Below, piece after piece: positions 1 to 9,288 of a stretch of 64,000 bases of DNA (positions within the stretch are counted from its first letter, which is position 1; every line of letters begins with the position of its first letter). The stretch is from Pseudomonas mediterranea CFBP 5447 (lineage in GTDB: Bacteria; Pseudomonadota; Gammaproteobacteria; Pseudomonadales; Pseudomonadaceae). A program made the position numbers and the translations under genes. A model generated the notes under the pieces. The model was not told the DNA's origin. It ran no database searches and saw nothing but the letters and a program-made list of their open reading frames with translations. The stretch lies in assembly GCF_000774145.1 (NCBI RefSeq), contig NZ_KN322987.1, positions 312,756 through 376,755 of the forward strand. Direction: 5' to 3'.

Positions 1-1275
1 CTGTTCGCGGCGGCCAAGGCGTTGGGTTTCCCGGTGTTGATGACCGAGTACGGTGTTCCGTTTTCAGCCGTTACCAAGGCGGTGGTGAATGCCTACAAAC
101 AGCTGGAGAACAATCGGCGCAACGCCATCACCCACGTGTATGAGACCGCCCGCATCAGCATCCAGGGCTTGGGGCTGCCGGGGCTGCTCAAACGCCTGGA
201 GGCCGATGTAGGAGCGGTGTTGCATCTGGTCGACCCACGCTCCCTGGACCCGTGGATGGCCGGATTGGCTGAGCTTCCTGCGCTCCATCGCAAGGCCATA
301 CTTCAACGCCCGAGAGCCGCCCACGGCACCCCCATTGTCCAGCGGTGCGCGGTGGCGGACGGAGAGACCGTGCTGGTGTCCGTTCCCTCTCACCGCGGTT
401 GCCTGTTGGCTGCCCACAGTGCGCAAGCGTTGGACTACGGTCTGCTGCATCACATCGTTGCCGTTATCGGCATTGAACTCGAACGACTCAGGGTCGACCG
501 GGAAACCAAGTTGCGCCAAGGGAGCGAACTGATCGACGACCTCCTGCACAAGCGTGTGTTGCCTCGGCAGGCAGAAGAACGACTAGAAGCATGTGGCGCG
601 GATGTTTCACGCTTGAGACTCGCAGTCGCCCGTTTGGGCGCGCTGTCGATCGAGGAGATTGACGAGGCGCTGGTGCGGCATGGCATCGACCTCATATTAA
701 GGGTGCAGGGCGAGGAGGTTTTTGCGCTGTTCTGGGCTGATGCAACTGTCCGCGATTTTCAGTCCAATCTGTTGATCAAAGTGGGCGTGAGCGATTTCCT
801 TGAGCATGTGGACGATTGTGCCAATGCGCTGCGCGAAGCGCGCCTGGCGCTGGCCCATACCACCGAGAATAGCCCGCTCAGTTTCTACTCGGACACTGGG
901 GTGAATTCTCCTTGGCTGCCACAAAGCCTGCATGATGCAAGCGAGGCGTTTCGCCGGGTCCTGGGACCGTTGACAGATTATGACGCCGCTCAAGGCGCCC
1001 AATTGTTGCACACCCTGCGTACGTTTCTGGAAAACAACCGATCCTGGATAAATACCGCTAACAAGCTGCATATACATAAACAAACATTGGTCTATCGAGT
1101 GCGCAGGATCGAGGAGATTACCGCCAGGTCTTTGGATTTGACCGATGACGTCGCCATATTATGGTTTGCGCTCAAGTCGGCGGATATCGCTGGCATTTCA
1201 AATCCATGCGCCGCGAGTACCGAGAAGGAAGCCCATATCCGCAAGTTACCCTCGGAGGTGCCTGACTCAAGATGA
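1..1275 (+). CDS. PucR-family transcriptional regulator (5' end outside window)
   Basis: The reading frame is open from the first base, so the start lies upstream; 424 residues are visible. The C-terminus (about residues 340-400) carries the PucR/CdaR-type helix-turn-helix, with the motif NTANKLHIHKQTLVYRVRRI and a following LTDDVAILWFAL stretch. The middle looks like the GGDEF-like/GAF-like region usual in this family, and the first visible residues fit the end of a PucR N-terminal domain. Members are DNA-binding activators or repressors that sense purines, amino acids or amines. It precedes the + strand catabolic genes and probably regulates them (inference). The TTG at position 22 is not a convincing start because the frame continues upstream. 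Confidence 0.85.
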   Translation: MFAAAKALGFPVLMTEYGVPFSAVTKAVVNAYKQLENNRRNAITHVYETARISIQGLGLPGLLKRLEADVGAVLHLVDPRSLDPWMAGLAELPALHRKAILQRPRAAHGTPIVQRCAVADGETVLVSVPSHRGCLLAAHSAQALDYGLLHHIVAVIGIELERLRVDRETKLRQGSELIDDLLHKRVLPRQAEERLEACGADVSRLRLAVARLGALSIEEIDEALVRHGIDLILRVQGEEVFALFWADATVRDFQSNLLIKVGVSDFLEHVDDCANALREARLALAHTTENSPLSFYSDTGVNSPWLPQSLHDASEAFRRVLGPLTDYDAAQGAQLLHTLRTFLENNRSWINTANKLHIHKQTLVYRVRRIEEITARSLDLTDDVAILWFALKSADIAGISNPCAASTEKEAHIRKLPSEVPDSR

Positions 1276-1476
1276 GTGAGTGTTTATCTTGCAAATATCT
1301 TTATGCCGGCAGTGGGTAGGCTGTCGCGTACTTGTTGTAATTCCAGTCCCTGAATAATAATTCCTGCGCTTTAATCGGCGGATATATCGCTGTTCGTAAC
1401 AAATGACATGGGTGCGCTCGCGCCAACTTTGAAGCCTGTACGATCATACAGCTGCTTTTTGCATTTTATTATGTTC

Positions 1477-1492
1477 GCACCATTGTTGGTGC
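1477..1492. promoter_or_regulatory. Candidate operator (16-bp palindrome) in the 308-bp gap
   Basis: The interval 1276-1583 holds no gene. It contains a perfect dyad, GCACCA-TTGT-TGGTGC, about 90 bases upstream of the decarboxylase-family start. The symmetry fits a dimeric regulator; the flanking PucR-type protein is the obvious candidate, but that is inference. Confidence 0.4.
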
Positions 1493-1583
1493 ACTGCTCG
1501 CTGAGCAACTCTAGTTACAGGGTTCGGGCTTGGGTCGTGAGTCCCGGACGCTATAACCAGACCACTGCACAAGGATAATAATC

Positions 1584-2369
1584 ATGGGCTTTGTTAAAAC
1601 TCCTGAAGAAGTAAAGGAAATCCAGGCTTTGCTGTCCAAGGGCCGCTTTACAGTAGAATCCGTTTCCATCGAATTCGAAACCACGTTTGAATTCTTGCGC
1701 TCAGTGCTCCCACCATGCTTCGAACTCCCGGAAAAACCGATTGCAATTGCCAACGTCTCTCGCTGGCAGAGCGCCCTGTGCGGCGAGTTCGATTGTGGCG
1801 TCATCTACCTGAATTGCCGTTACAAGGAATTCACCGGCACCACCATGCTGACCCTCTTCGTCAGCGGTGACATGCCGGTCACGATCGGGCGCGAGATGTG
1901 GGGCGAGGGTAAAAAGCTGGCTTCGTCGCAATTGTATTTCGATGGTAACGATGCCTACGGCTACACCGAGCGCAACGGTGTACGCCTGATCGAAATCAGC
2001 GCTGAGTTCGGCCCGGACCTGGGGCCACTCGATACCAGCAACTACGACTTTGAAATCAAGGCTCAACCTCACGTCACCGGTATCGGCTTGCAGAACGACG
2101 TCGTTCTCAACTGCATGAAGACCGAAGAATCCTATCGGGTTACCCGTGTCGGCAAAGGCACGCTCAAACTGACAGGCTCCACCATGGACCCTCTGGACAC
2201 CATCCCGGTGATTTCCGTCGGTGAAGCATTCTATGCCGAAGGCGCCTCTTCCTGGACCGTGCCCTGGTTTGATGAATTGCCAAACCGTGATGCGTACGTG
2301 CCGTACATCTACGGCCAGAAGTACGACGACTTCCGCTTCTTTGCAAAACCAAAACGGTTCGCTGAGTAA
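1584..2369 (+). CDS. Acetoacetate decarboxylase family protein
   Basis: The 261-residue product has the length and overall pattern of the acetoacetate decarboxylase (ADC) family. The region GREMWGEGKKLA corresponds to the segment holding the Schiff-base lysine in ADC; here Lys110 or Lys111 would serve. ADC removes CO2 from beta-keto acids, but many family members in catabolic clusters act on other keto acids or as aldolase/dehydratase-like enzymes, so the substrate is open. The start ATG follows AAGGATAATAATC, an acceptable ribosome site. It is the first gene of a + strand series with an MFS transporter and an aldehyde dehydrogenase. Confidence 0.8.
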   Translation: MGFVKTPEEVKEIQALLSKGRFTVESVSIEFETTFEFLRSVLPPCFELPEKPIAIANVSRWQSALCGEFDCGVIYLNCRYKEFTGTTMLTLFVSGDMPVTIGREMWGEGKKLASSQLYFDGNDAYGYTERNGVRLIEISAEFGPDLGPLDTSNYDFEIKAQPHVTGIGLQNDVVLNCMKTEESYRVTRVGKGTLKLTGSTMDPLDTIPVISVGEAFYAEGASSWTVPWFDELPNRDAYVPYIYGQKYDDFRFFAKPKRFAE

Positions 2370-2496
2370 GACGTTATTCAGCACTTCTCATAATAAAAAG
2401 CGAAGGACAGCAAGACACTCAAGTGATCCTTTGGGGCTGTGTCCCAAGGGATTGGAGTTTGAGTGCCTGCAGCCCCTTCAGATAATGGAGAAAACC

Positions 2497-3744
2497 ATGT
2501 CCCGCTACAGTCCCGTTAATGACCAGGGAAAATGGCTGGCACTGTGCTTGTGCTTCCTGGCCACTGTTGCCATTTTCATACCTTATGTCGGTTATTCAAC
2601 CCAGATCGTCACCATGATGACCGATCTGAACATGACTTATACGATGGTGGGTACGCTGGCTTCGGCTTCTGCAGTGGCCGGCGGGATCATCCTTCCATTT
2701 GCCGGCATTCTGGTCGACCGCTGGGGTGCCAAGAAGATCACCGTTCTGGGTCTGCTCATTTCCGCAATCGGGCAGGTCGCCTTCGCCTACGTTCCTTCAT
2801 TCGAAGCAATGTTGATGTCCCGCATCTTTCTCGGTGCCGGCATCCCACTCTTGTTCATCGGGCCTTACACCCTCGCGCTGCGCTGGTTCGAGCAGTCCGG
2901 CAAAACCGGCGTGGCCATGGGCGCCATGCTGGCAACGGACGGGATAGGCACACTGCTCGCTCTCTATGCCTATTCCCATCTGCTGAATGCCTATGGATGG
3001 CGTGACGGTTCTGCCCTGGGGGCCATTGCACTGGTGGTGACGATGCTCGTCAGCCTGTTCTTCCTGAAAGAACCCAGGCATTTCGCGACACCTGCGACTC
3101 AGGCCGAGATCGGCAAGTCGTCTGTCATCCGGGACTTCATGGCGGCCCTGATTCACCGCAACGTGCTGGTTGCCGCGGTATTTCTGGTGGGCGTCTGGGG
3201 TTCCTACGCGGTGGCCATCTATTGGGTCCCGACCATTCTCATGGAAGAAAACGGCTGGAGCGAAAGCGACGCCGGCCTGATCGGTGCCCTGTATCCACTG
3301 GTGGGCATGATTTGCGCGGTGACGTTCGGCTTGATGTCCGACCGGCTGGGCCGACGCAAACCCCTGATGCTGATTTCCGGCGTGGGCATGACGGTAGCGT
3401 TCTTCGGCTGCGCCGCAGCGCTGTCGATGAAAAATTATCCCTTGCTCGCCGGCATGCTGCCCATCTCCGGCCTGTTCGCTTATGGCGGCATCCCGTTGGC
3501 CTACTGCCTCGCCGCCGACTCGGTGGGCATCAAGCTGGCTGCCACCGCGAACGGCATCATCATGAGCCTGGGCTTTTTGCTCGGTGGCGTCGTGTACCCG
3601 ATGGTCCTGGGTGTGATCAAGGACGTAACGGGGCAATACACCGACGGTTTCATCGCCGCATCCGTGTCGCTGGTCGTGTTGAACATCGTGGCCATTTTGT
3701 TTGCCCGTGAACATGTGGCCACTGCGCGCCCCGCGTATTCGTAA
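2497..3744 (+). CDS. MFS transporter
   Basis: The product is a 415-residue integral membrane protein with about 12 hydrophobic segments. The cytoplasmic loop DRWGAKK after TM2 and its echo DRLGRRK in the second half are the MFS signatures. I chose the ATG at 2497 because GGAG sits six bases upstream; the open frame extends further 5' but overlaps the preceding gene. MFS proteins move small solutes by proton coupling. Between a decarboxylase-family enzyme and an aldehyde dehydrogenase, it probably imports the pathway substrate (inference). The substrate cannot be named. Confidence 0.88.
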   Translation: MSRYSPVNDQGKWLALCLCFLATVAIFIPYVGYSTQIVTMMTDLNMTYTMVGTLASASAVAGGIILPFAGILVDRWGAKKITVLGLLISAIGQVAFAYVPSFEAMLMSRIFLGAGIPLLFIGPYTLALRWFEQSGKTGVAMGAMLATDGIGTLLALYAYSHLLNAYGWRDGSALGAIALVVTMLVSLFFLKEPRHFATPATQAEIGKSSVIRDFMAALIHRNVLVAAVFLVGVWGSYAVAIYWVPTILMEENGWSESDAGLIGALYPLVGMICAVTFGLMSDRLGRRKPLMLISGVGMTVAFFGCAAALSMKNYPLLAGMLPISGLFAYGGIPLAYCLAADSVGIKLAATANGIIMSLGFLLGGVVYPMVLGVIKDVTGQYTDGFIAASVSLVVLNIVAILFAREHVATARPAYS

Positions 3745-3792
3745 ATCGATATTCAAGTGCAATAAAACTTAGAAAAGAAGCAGGAGTTGAAG

Positions 3793-5247
3793 ATGAACAT
3801 TTATTACGATGGCAAGTTTGTACAAAGCCAAGGCGCCGCCATTCAAGTAGAGAACCCGGCGACGGAGGAGATATTTGCCGAAGTCGCCGAGGCAACCACC
3901 CGCGAACTGGATGCCGTCGTTGCTTCTGCCAAGTCTGCACAACGCAAATGGGCTCGCGTAGGAGCGGGCGAGCGCGCCGAACTGTTACACACCTGCGCGA
4001 TTCGCCTCAGGGAACATGCACCGGAGCTGGCGCGCCTGCTCACCCAGGAAAGTGGCAAGCCCTTGCGTGAAAGCCTCGATGAGGTCGAGTGGAGCGTCGA
4101 TGCCTACCGTCATCTGGCCGAGGTCGCGCGTACCCAGGGCGGGCAGGTTGTCCAGCCGAACATGGCGGGCCAGATGAACCTGGTGTTGCGTGAGCCCCTG
4201 GGCGTCATCGTCAGCATCCTGCCATTCAACTTCCCGGTTCTGCTGATGACGTGGCAGGTGGCGGCGGCGTTGGCGGCAGGCAACACCTGCATCATCAAGC
4301 CTTCCGAAGTCACGCCGATGACTGCGTTGCTGTTGGCGAAGATCTTCGACCATTTGCCACCCGGCATTTTCAACGTCGTGACCTGCGGCGCCAAGGGCTC
4401 TGCCTACCTGGTTTCCCACCCTGACACGCACATGATCGCGTTCACCGGTTCGGTGCCTACCGGTCAGAAAATCATGCAGGGCGCGACCGAGCGGATGAAG
4501 CCGCTGCTGCTGGAGCTGGGCAGCTCCGATCCGTTCATCGTCCTGGATGATGCCGATTTCGATATGGCCGTGCAGGCCGCCACGTTTGCGGCGTTCCTGA
4601 ACTGCGGCCAGGTGTGCACCGGCTCCGAGCGTTTCTTCATCCATGAAAAAATCTACGATGACTTCATGGAGGCGCTCGTCCAGTCGGTTTCCAGGCTGCG
4701 CATTGGTGATCCGCTGGGCGATGTGGACATTGGTCCGCTGATCAACAAGGCCGCGCTCAATGGCGTCGAAGGCGGTCTGGCTCACCTCCAGAGTCTGGGC
4801 GCAAGAATCCGTCATGGCGGCAAGCGCGTTGATTTTCCACGGGGTCATTTCTTCCAGCCAACGATTGTTGAAATCACCGACCCGAACAAGCAGCAGCCGC
4901 GCCATGAACTGTTCGGACCGCAGGCTACGTTCTGCAGGATCCGTTCGCTGGATGAAGCCATCGAGCACGCCAACAACAGTGATTTTGGTCTGGGTTCGAG
5001 CATCTTCACGTCCAGCCTGGAGTCGGCGATGCGTGCCGCCACCGAAATCGACAGCGGCCACGTATGGATCAACGACCCGTTGAAGGACAACGTTGCCGCG
5101 CCATTCGGCGGCAAGAAAATGTCGGGGCTGGGCCGAGAGCTTGGCCTGGACGGCATCAATGCCTTCACGGACGTGAAACACGTGCACATGCAGTTCAAGC
5201 CAAGCGTGCAGGGCTGGTGGTTTCCATACTCCCGCCCGGACATCTGA
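3793..5247 (+). CDS. NAD(P)-dependent aldehyde dehydrogenase
   Basis: This is a full-length (484 aa) class-1-like ALDH. It shows the cofactor motif FTGSVPTG, the general-base segment LELGSSDPF (Glu241; the usual ELGG is ELGS) and the nucleophile segment NCGQVCTGS (Cys275). The 34-residue Glu-Cys spacing is typical. It oxidises an aldehyde to an acid; the nearest flavour is succinate-semialdehyde-type, but specificity is not readable. The ATG at 3793 is preceded by AGGAG at 3782-3786, which favours it over the in-frame TTG at 3787. It lies 48 bases after the MFS gene and is probably cotranscribed. Confidence 0.92.
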   Translation: MNIYYDGKFVQSQGAAIQVENPATEEIFAEVAEATTRELDAVVASAKSAQRKWARVGAGERAELLHTCAIRLREHAPELARLLTQESGKPLRESLDEVEWSVDAYRHLAEVARTQGGQVVQPNMAGQMNLVLREPLGVIVSILPFNFPVLLMTWQVAAALAAGNTCIIKPSEVTPMTALLLAKIFDHLPPGIFNVVTCGAKGSAYLVSHPDTHMIAFTGSVPTGQKIMQGATERMKPLLLELGSSDPFIVLDDADFDMAVQAATFAAFLNCGQVCTGSERFFIHEKIYDDFMEALVQSVSRLRIGDPLGDVDIGPLINKAALNGVEGGLAHLQSLGARIRHGGKRVDFPRGHFFQPTIVEITDPNKQQPRHELFGPQATFCRIRSLDEAIEHANNSDFGLGSSIFTSSLESAMRAATEIDSGHVWINDPLKDNVAAPFGGKKMSGLGRELGLDGINAFTDVKHVHMQFKPSVQGWWFPYSRPDI

Positions 5248-5415
5248 GTCAGCCACGTTTCATTAGTGCTGTGCGGTGGGGGGAGGGCATCAAAGCCTTC
5301 CTTCCCTGCGCACGGGAGCTGCGCTGTTCCTGGCGTCTGGCGTAACTCCTTTCCCGCGTGAACTCACACGAACAACAAGAATTTATGCGCAAGCAAATCG
5401 CGGAGCGTTGGCATC

Positions 5416-6885
5416 ATGAACAAGAATATCGGGACTGAACGTGCGACCGGCCTTGAAAGCCGCGCGCCGCTGGTGGAGTCAAGATCCATCGATTATGTGC
5501 CCCTGAGTGAGCGGCACGGTCGCCTCGGCGACCAGGCCACCATCTGGTTCGCCGGCAGTGCCCAACTGCTCAGCCTGGCAACCGGTGCCATCGGGATTGC
5601 CCTTGGACTCAACCTGGCCTGGACCTTGATCGGCCTGGCCCTGGGGACCTTTCTTGGCACGCTGCCTGTCGCTGCGCACGCAAGCCAGGGCCCGCACCTG
5701 GGACTGCCGCAGATGGTGCAGACCCGACCTCAATTCGGTCGCTATGGCGCACTGTTCATCTGGCTCGTGGCGGTGTTGGTCTATTGGGGCTACATCGTCT
5801 TGAACGTGAACCTGATGGGCGCCACGGCTGAACAGTTGAGTTTGAGTTCAGCGACTACCGGCGGCGTTGTATTGGGCCTGGTATCGATAGCCGTGGCGAT
5901 CTTCGGCTACAACCTGCTGCACGTGGGGCAACGCTACACGACCTTTGTCCTGGTCGTGGTATTGCTGATCTACGTTGCGGGCCTTTTGTACGGCGGCCAT
6001 CTTCCCGATGGCTTGTTCAGCCTGACCGGCAGTTTCCAGTTCACTCCCTTTCTGATGGTCACCTCCGCCGCGTTGGCCTATCAACTGTCATGGGCGTTCT
6101 TTGTCTCTGACTATTCGCGCTACATGCCGCCCACCACCAGCCATCGATCCATTATTGCCTACACCGGTCTGGGCGCCGGGCTGGGTGTGTTCGGCATGGA
6201 AGCGGTTGGTGCCATGAGCGCCGCCCTGTACCCGAAAGAAGCCATTACCCTGGGTCTGCAGCTATCGGGCGATCTGGTCTATCCCGGCTTTGGTGCCGTC
6301 GTGCTGACGGTCGGCGGTATCGCACTGCTGATCTTCAATGGCATGTGCGCCTACGGCGGGGCGCTGACGTTGATCACTGCGTTGGACAGTGTGCTGCCGA
6401 CGTCTCCCAGCAGAGCGCTGAGAATCAAGGCCATTGCGCTGATCGGGGTGACTGCGACATTAGTCGGGGTCCTGCTGCCCGCAGACTTCCTGAATACCAC
6501 CTTCTATACGGTCCTGGCAGTGTTGGCCTATCTGATGGCGCCCTGGACGGCTATCAACCTGGTGGACTATTTCATCGTCCGAAAAGGCCGCTACTCAGTC
6601 AGGGAAATCTTCAACGTGCGGGGCATCTATGGGAAGTGGAACTGGCGGGGCATCGCCGCTTATGTCCTGTCTTTCCTGGCGATGATTCCGTTCATGTACC
6701 TGTCGTTCTACCAAGGCCCCATCGCCCGCTATTTCGGCGGCGTCGACTACGCCTTTTTCGTCGGCATCCCCGTTGGCGCGATGCTCTATTGGCTGTTCTG
6801 TTTGAACCTGGACCTGAAGACGGAGTTTGAAGTGATCAGCACCGCCGACGACAACCTAGACCGCGATGCCGCTCCGATCGTTTAG
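5416..6885 (+). CDS. NCS1-family purine-cytosine permease-like transporter
   Basis: The 489-residue protein has about 12 membrane segments and the NCS1 pattern: an N-terminal YVPLSERHGRLGDQATIWF lead-in followed by QLLSLATGAIGIALGL, and a late NLVDYFIVRKGRYS loop. The family imports nucleobases, hydantoins, allantoin, thiamine-like compounds and related N-heterocycles with Na+ or H+. A gap of 168 bases separates it from the upstream ALDH. It is followed closely by an APC permease, so two different permeases may serve one or two substrates in this cluster. Confidence 0.88.
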   Translation: MNKNIGTERATGLESRAPLVESRSIDYVPLSERHGRLGDQATIWFAGSAQLLSLATGAIGIALGLNLAWTLIGLALGTFLGTLPVAAHASQGPHLGLPQMVQTRPQFGRYGALFIWLVAVLVYWGYIVLNVNLMGATAEQLSLSSATTGGVVLGLVSIAVAIFGYNLLHVGQRYTTFVLVVVLLIYVAGLLYGGHLPDGLFSLTGSFQFTPFLMVTSAALAYQLSWAFFVSDYSRYMPPTTSHRSIIAYTGLGAGLGVFGMEAVGAMSAALYPKEAITLGLQLSGDLVYPGFGAVVLTVGGIALLIFNGMCAYGGALTLITALDSVLPTSPSRALRIKAIALIGVTATLVGVLLPADFLNTTFYTVLAVLAYLMAPWTAINLVDYFIVRKGRYSVREIFNVRGIYGKWNWRGIAAYVLSFLAMIPFMYLSFYQGPIARYFGGVDYAFFVGIPVGAMLYWLFCLNLDLKTEFEVISTADDNLDRDAAPIV

Positions 6886-6933
6886 CCACACAACGGGCGT
6901 CAGCCCAGGCGTTCACCTGACGGGACAATAATA

Positions 6934-8334
6934 ATGACTCAGGCAAATACTTCTTTTGGCACTGGCGACCCCGTGATCGGGGAGAGCCTGCCCGGCACTG
7001 AACAGAAGGTATCGTTAACCCGCGTGACCCTCCTGGGACTCTCCGGACAACAGCTGGGACCTAGCGCCGCCATCGCGGCGGGCTCGATGCCACTGTATGC
7101 GGGCAATGCCTCATGGCTGGCAATGGCGCTCGCGTTGCTGGCCGCGCTTTGCATGACGGCAGCGGTAAACGTGTTCGCCCGCAAATACGTGGTGACCGGC
7201 TCGCTGTTGTCCTATGTGGGGATCTCCCTGGGACGGGTACCTCAGCGGGTGGTTGCGGCATCCTATCTGGTGGGGTTCCTGGTGGTCTGCGCGGCGCTGT
7301 CCGCTTGCTTCGTGACGTTCAGCAGCAGCTTCCTGCACAGCGTCGGCGTGACGTTTGCGCTGTCAGGCTGGTTCCAGGCCGCGACGGCCATCCTCATTTC
7401 GATCCTGGCCGGCGTCTTGACCTGGCGGGGCCTGGACGCTTCGATTTCGATCACGGCCTGGTTGTCGTTTCTCCCGGTGCCGTTGCTCGCCATCGTGACC
7501 GTCATGGCCGCGTCGAAAACCGGAATAGACCTGCAAGCGCAGCTGACTTTGCAGGGAACATCCCTGTCGAGCCTGGCCGAGGGAACCATTGTTGCGTTGG
7601 CCTATTTCGTGGGCTGCGATGCGCTGGCGGCGCTCGCGGCCGAAACGGACGACCCGAAAAAGAATGTACCGCTGCTGCTGCGCAACGTGTTGCTGATCAC
7701 CGGGCTGGCATTCGTCGCCATCCTGATTCTGAGTGCGCCCTTGATGGGGCAAAACCTTGAAGCGCTGGGTAACGGTGAGTCACCCACGCAAATCCTGGCC
7801 ACGGCCGCCGGCATGGAGTTCCTGCAACTGCCCATCGACTTCCTGTTGGGCGCCGCTACGTTCGCAAGCCTCGTGGCCTTCATGAACTACGGCAGCCGAG
7901 TGTTCGCGACGGCATCCGTCGACCGCTTCATCCCGCAGATTTTCTCCAGGATCCATCCCCGGTTCGGTTCACCTACCGGTTCAACGGTGCTGATGACGCT
8001 GGCGGCTGCCTGCATTCCTGTCGCCTTGCAGCTTCTGGCTGCAACGCCGCCGCTGCAATCGACCGCCTATTTGTCGACCCTCTACTCGCTGTTCTGGATT
8101 GCGCCTTACGTGCTGCTCGGCTTTGGCGCCATCAGGGAAATCAGGATCGACGGTCAATCCAGGCCAGGTACGGTCCTCGCCATCGGGCTGGGTGTCGCGG
8201 TGTTCATCGCGTTGCTGATCTACAACTTCGCGGCCAATCCCGGCGGGGTGTTTGGCGCACTGCCTTACATCATGGTGCTGTTGACCGTCATGGCCTTTGT
8301 CGGCTTCACCGTGGTGGACGCCGTCAGAAAGTAG
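6934..8334 (+). CDS. APC-superfamily amino acid/amine permease
   Basis: The 466-residue membrane protein has about 12 hydrophobic segments and APC features: a first segment with LGLSGQQLGPSAAIAAGS and a later YFVGCDALAALAAETDDPKKNVP block that matches the conserved glycine/glutamate region of amino acid-polyamine-organocation permeases. It starts 48 bases after the NCS1 gene. Its place before an SDR and a DAO-type amine oxidase suggests uptake of an amine or amino acid (inference). Confidence 0.88.
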   Translation: MTQANTSFGTGDPVIGESLPGTEQKVSLTRVTLLGLSGQQLGPSAAIAAGSMPLYAGNASWLAMALALLAALCMTAAVNVFARKYVVTGSLLSYVGISLGRVPQRVVAASYLVGFLVVCAALSACFVTFSSSFLHSVGVTFALSGWFQAATAILISILAGVLTWRGLDASISITAWLSFLPVPLLAIVTVMAASKTGIDLQAQLTLQGTSLSSLAEGTIVALAYFVGCDALAALAAETDDPKKNVPLLLRNVLLITGLAFVAILILSAPLMGQNLEALGNGESPTQILATAAGMEFLQLPIDFLLGAATFASLVAFMNYGSRVFATASVDRFIPQIFSRIHPRFGSPTGSTVLMTLAAACIPVALQLLAATPPLQSTAYLSTLYSLFWIAPYVLLGFGAIREIRIDGQSRPGTVLAIGLGVAVFIALLIYNFAANPGGVFGALPYIMVLLTVMAFVGFTVVDAVRK

Positions 8335-8413
8335 GTTTGCCCTCATAGGCTCCAGGGCCGGTGAGGTCTCTCATGTAACGCCTGGAGCCGCCGTTGGCTT
8401 CGAGGAGATGACG

Positions 8414-9178
8414 ATGAGCAATTTTATTGCAGCTGTAGTGGTTACCGGCGCGGGTTCAGGAATCGGCCAAGCCACCGCTGCCGAGTTCGCGCGCCAGGGT
8501 TATTACGTGGTGGGTTGTGATGTTTCCGGGGCGGGCCTGGCTGGCACGGCAACGCTGATAGGGGCTGAAAAATTCCAGGGCCAGGTTGTGGATGTACGCG
8601 ATGAAGCGCAGGTACGCAATGCGTTCGAACTCGTCGCAAAGCAGGGCATTCCCTTGCATGCCGTCGCCGCCTGCGCAGGTGTTGCGCGCACGGGGTTGGT
8701 ACATGACCTGGAACAGGAAGAATGGGACTTCACCCTTGGCATCAATCTCACCGGAGTCTGGCTGACGGCGAAGTACGCGATGCCGATTTTCCTTGAACAG
8801 CGCAAGGGCGCTTTTGTTGCCGTCGGCTCGGATGCTTCGGTGCGGGGGGCTTCCGGGTATGCGGCTTACTGCGCCTCCAAACATGGCGTACTGGGCCTGG
8901 TGCGCTGTCTGGCCCTGGACTACGGCTCATACGGCATTCGTTCAAACCTGGTGTGCCCGGGGTTCGTCCAGACACCGATGATGGACAGTTTGTTTGCCGA
9001 AGCCGAAGACTCGGTGGCCGAAATGCAGGCTTATGCGAAAGAGGTGCCGCTGGGCCGCTTTGCGCTGCCGTCGGAAGTGGCAAAGGCAATTTTCCATTTG
9101 GCTTCGGACGAGGCGTCGTACACCAATGGTGCGCTCTATTCCATTGATGGTGGCGCAACAGCGGGTCATTTCGGCTGA
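8414..9178 (+). CDS. Short-chain dehydrogenase/reductase (SDR)
   Basis: The 254-residue product is a classical SDR with the NAD(P) motif VTGAGSGIG near the N-terminus, a NAG-like AACAG loop, and the catalytic YAAYCASKHG (Tyr-x3-Lys). The C-terminal GALYSIDGGATA is also typical. The ATG at 8414 follows GAGGAG by six bases and was preferred to the ATG at 8408 and to the longer open frame. It would interconvert an alcohol and a ketone or aldehyde in the same pathway as the neighbouring permeases and oxidase; the substrate is unknown. Confidence 0.9.
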   Translation: MSNFIAAVVVTGAGSGIGQATAAEFARQGYYVVGCDVSGAGLAGTATLIGAEKFQGQVVDVRDEAQVRNAFELVAKQGIPLHAVAACAGVARTGLVHDLEQEEWDFTLGINLTGVWLTAKYAMPIFLEQRKGAFVAVGSDASVRGASGYAAYCASKHGVLGLVRCLALDYGSYGIRSNLVCPGFVQTPMMDSLFAEAEDSVAEMQAYAKEVPLGRFALPSEVAKAIFHLASDEASYTNGALYSIDGGATAGHFG

Positions 9179-9288
9179 CTCATATCTTTGTACGAGCTGG
9201 CTCATACATTTGAATTGAACAGACGATTGTTTCCATCTGTTCGAGGGCTGAATGTAGCTCTATCAATCGCTGTCATTGGAATTCGTAA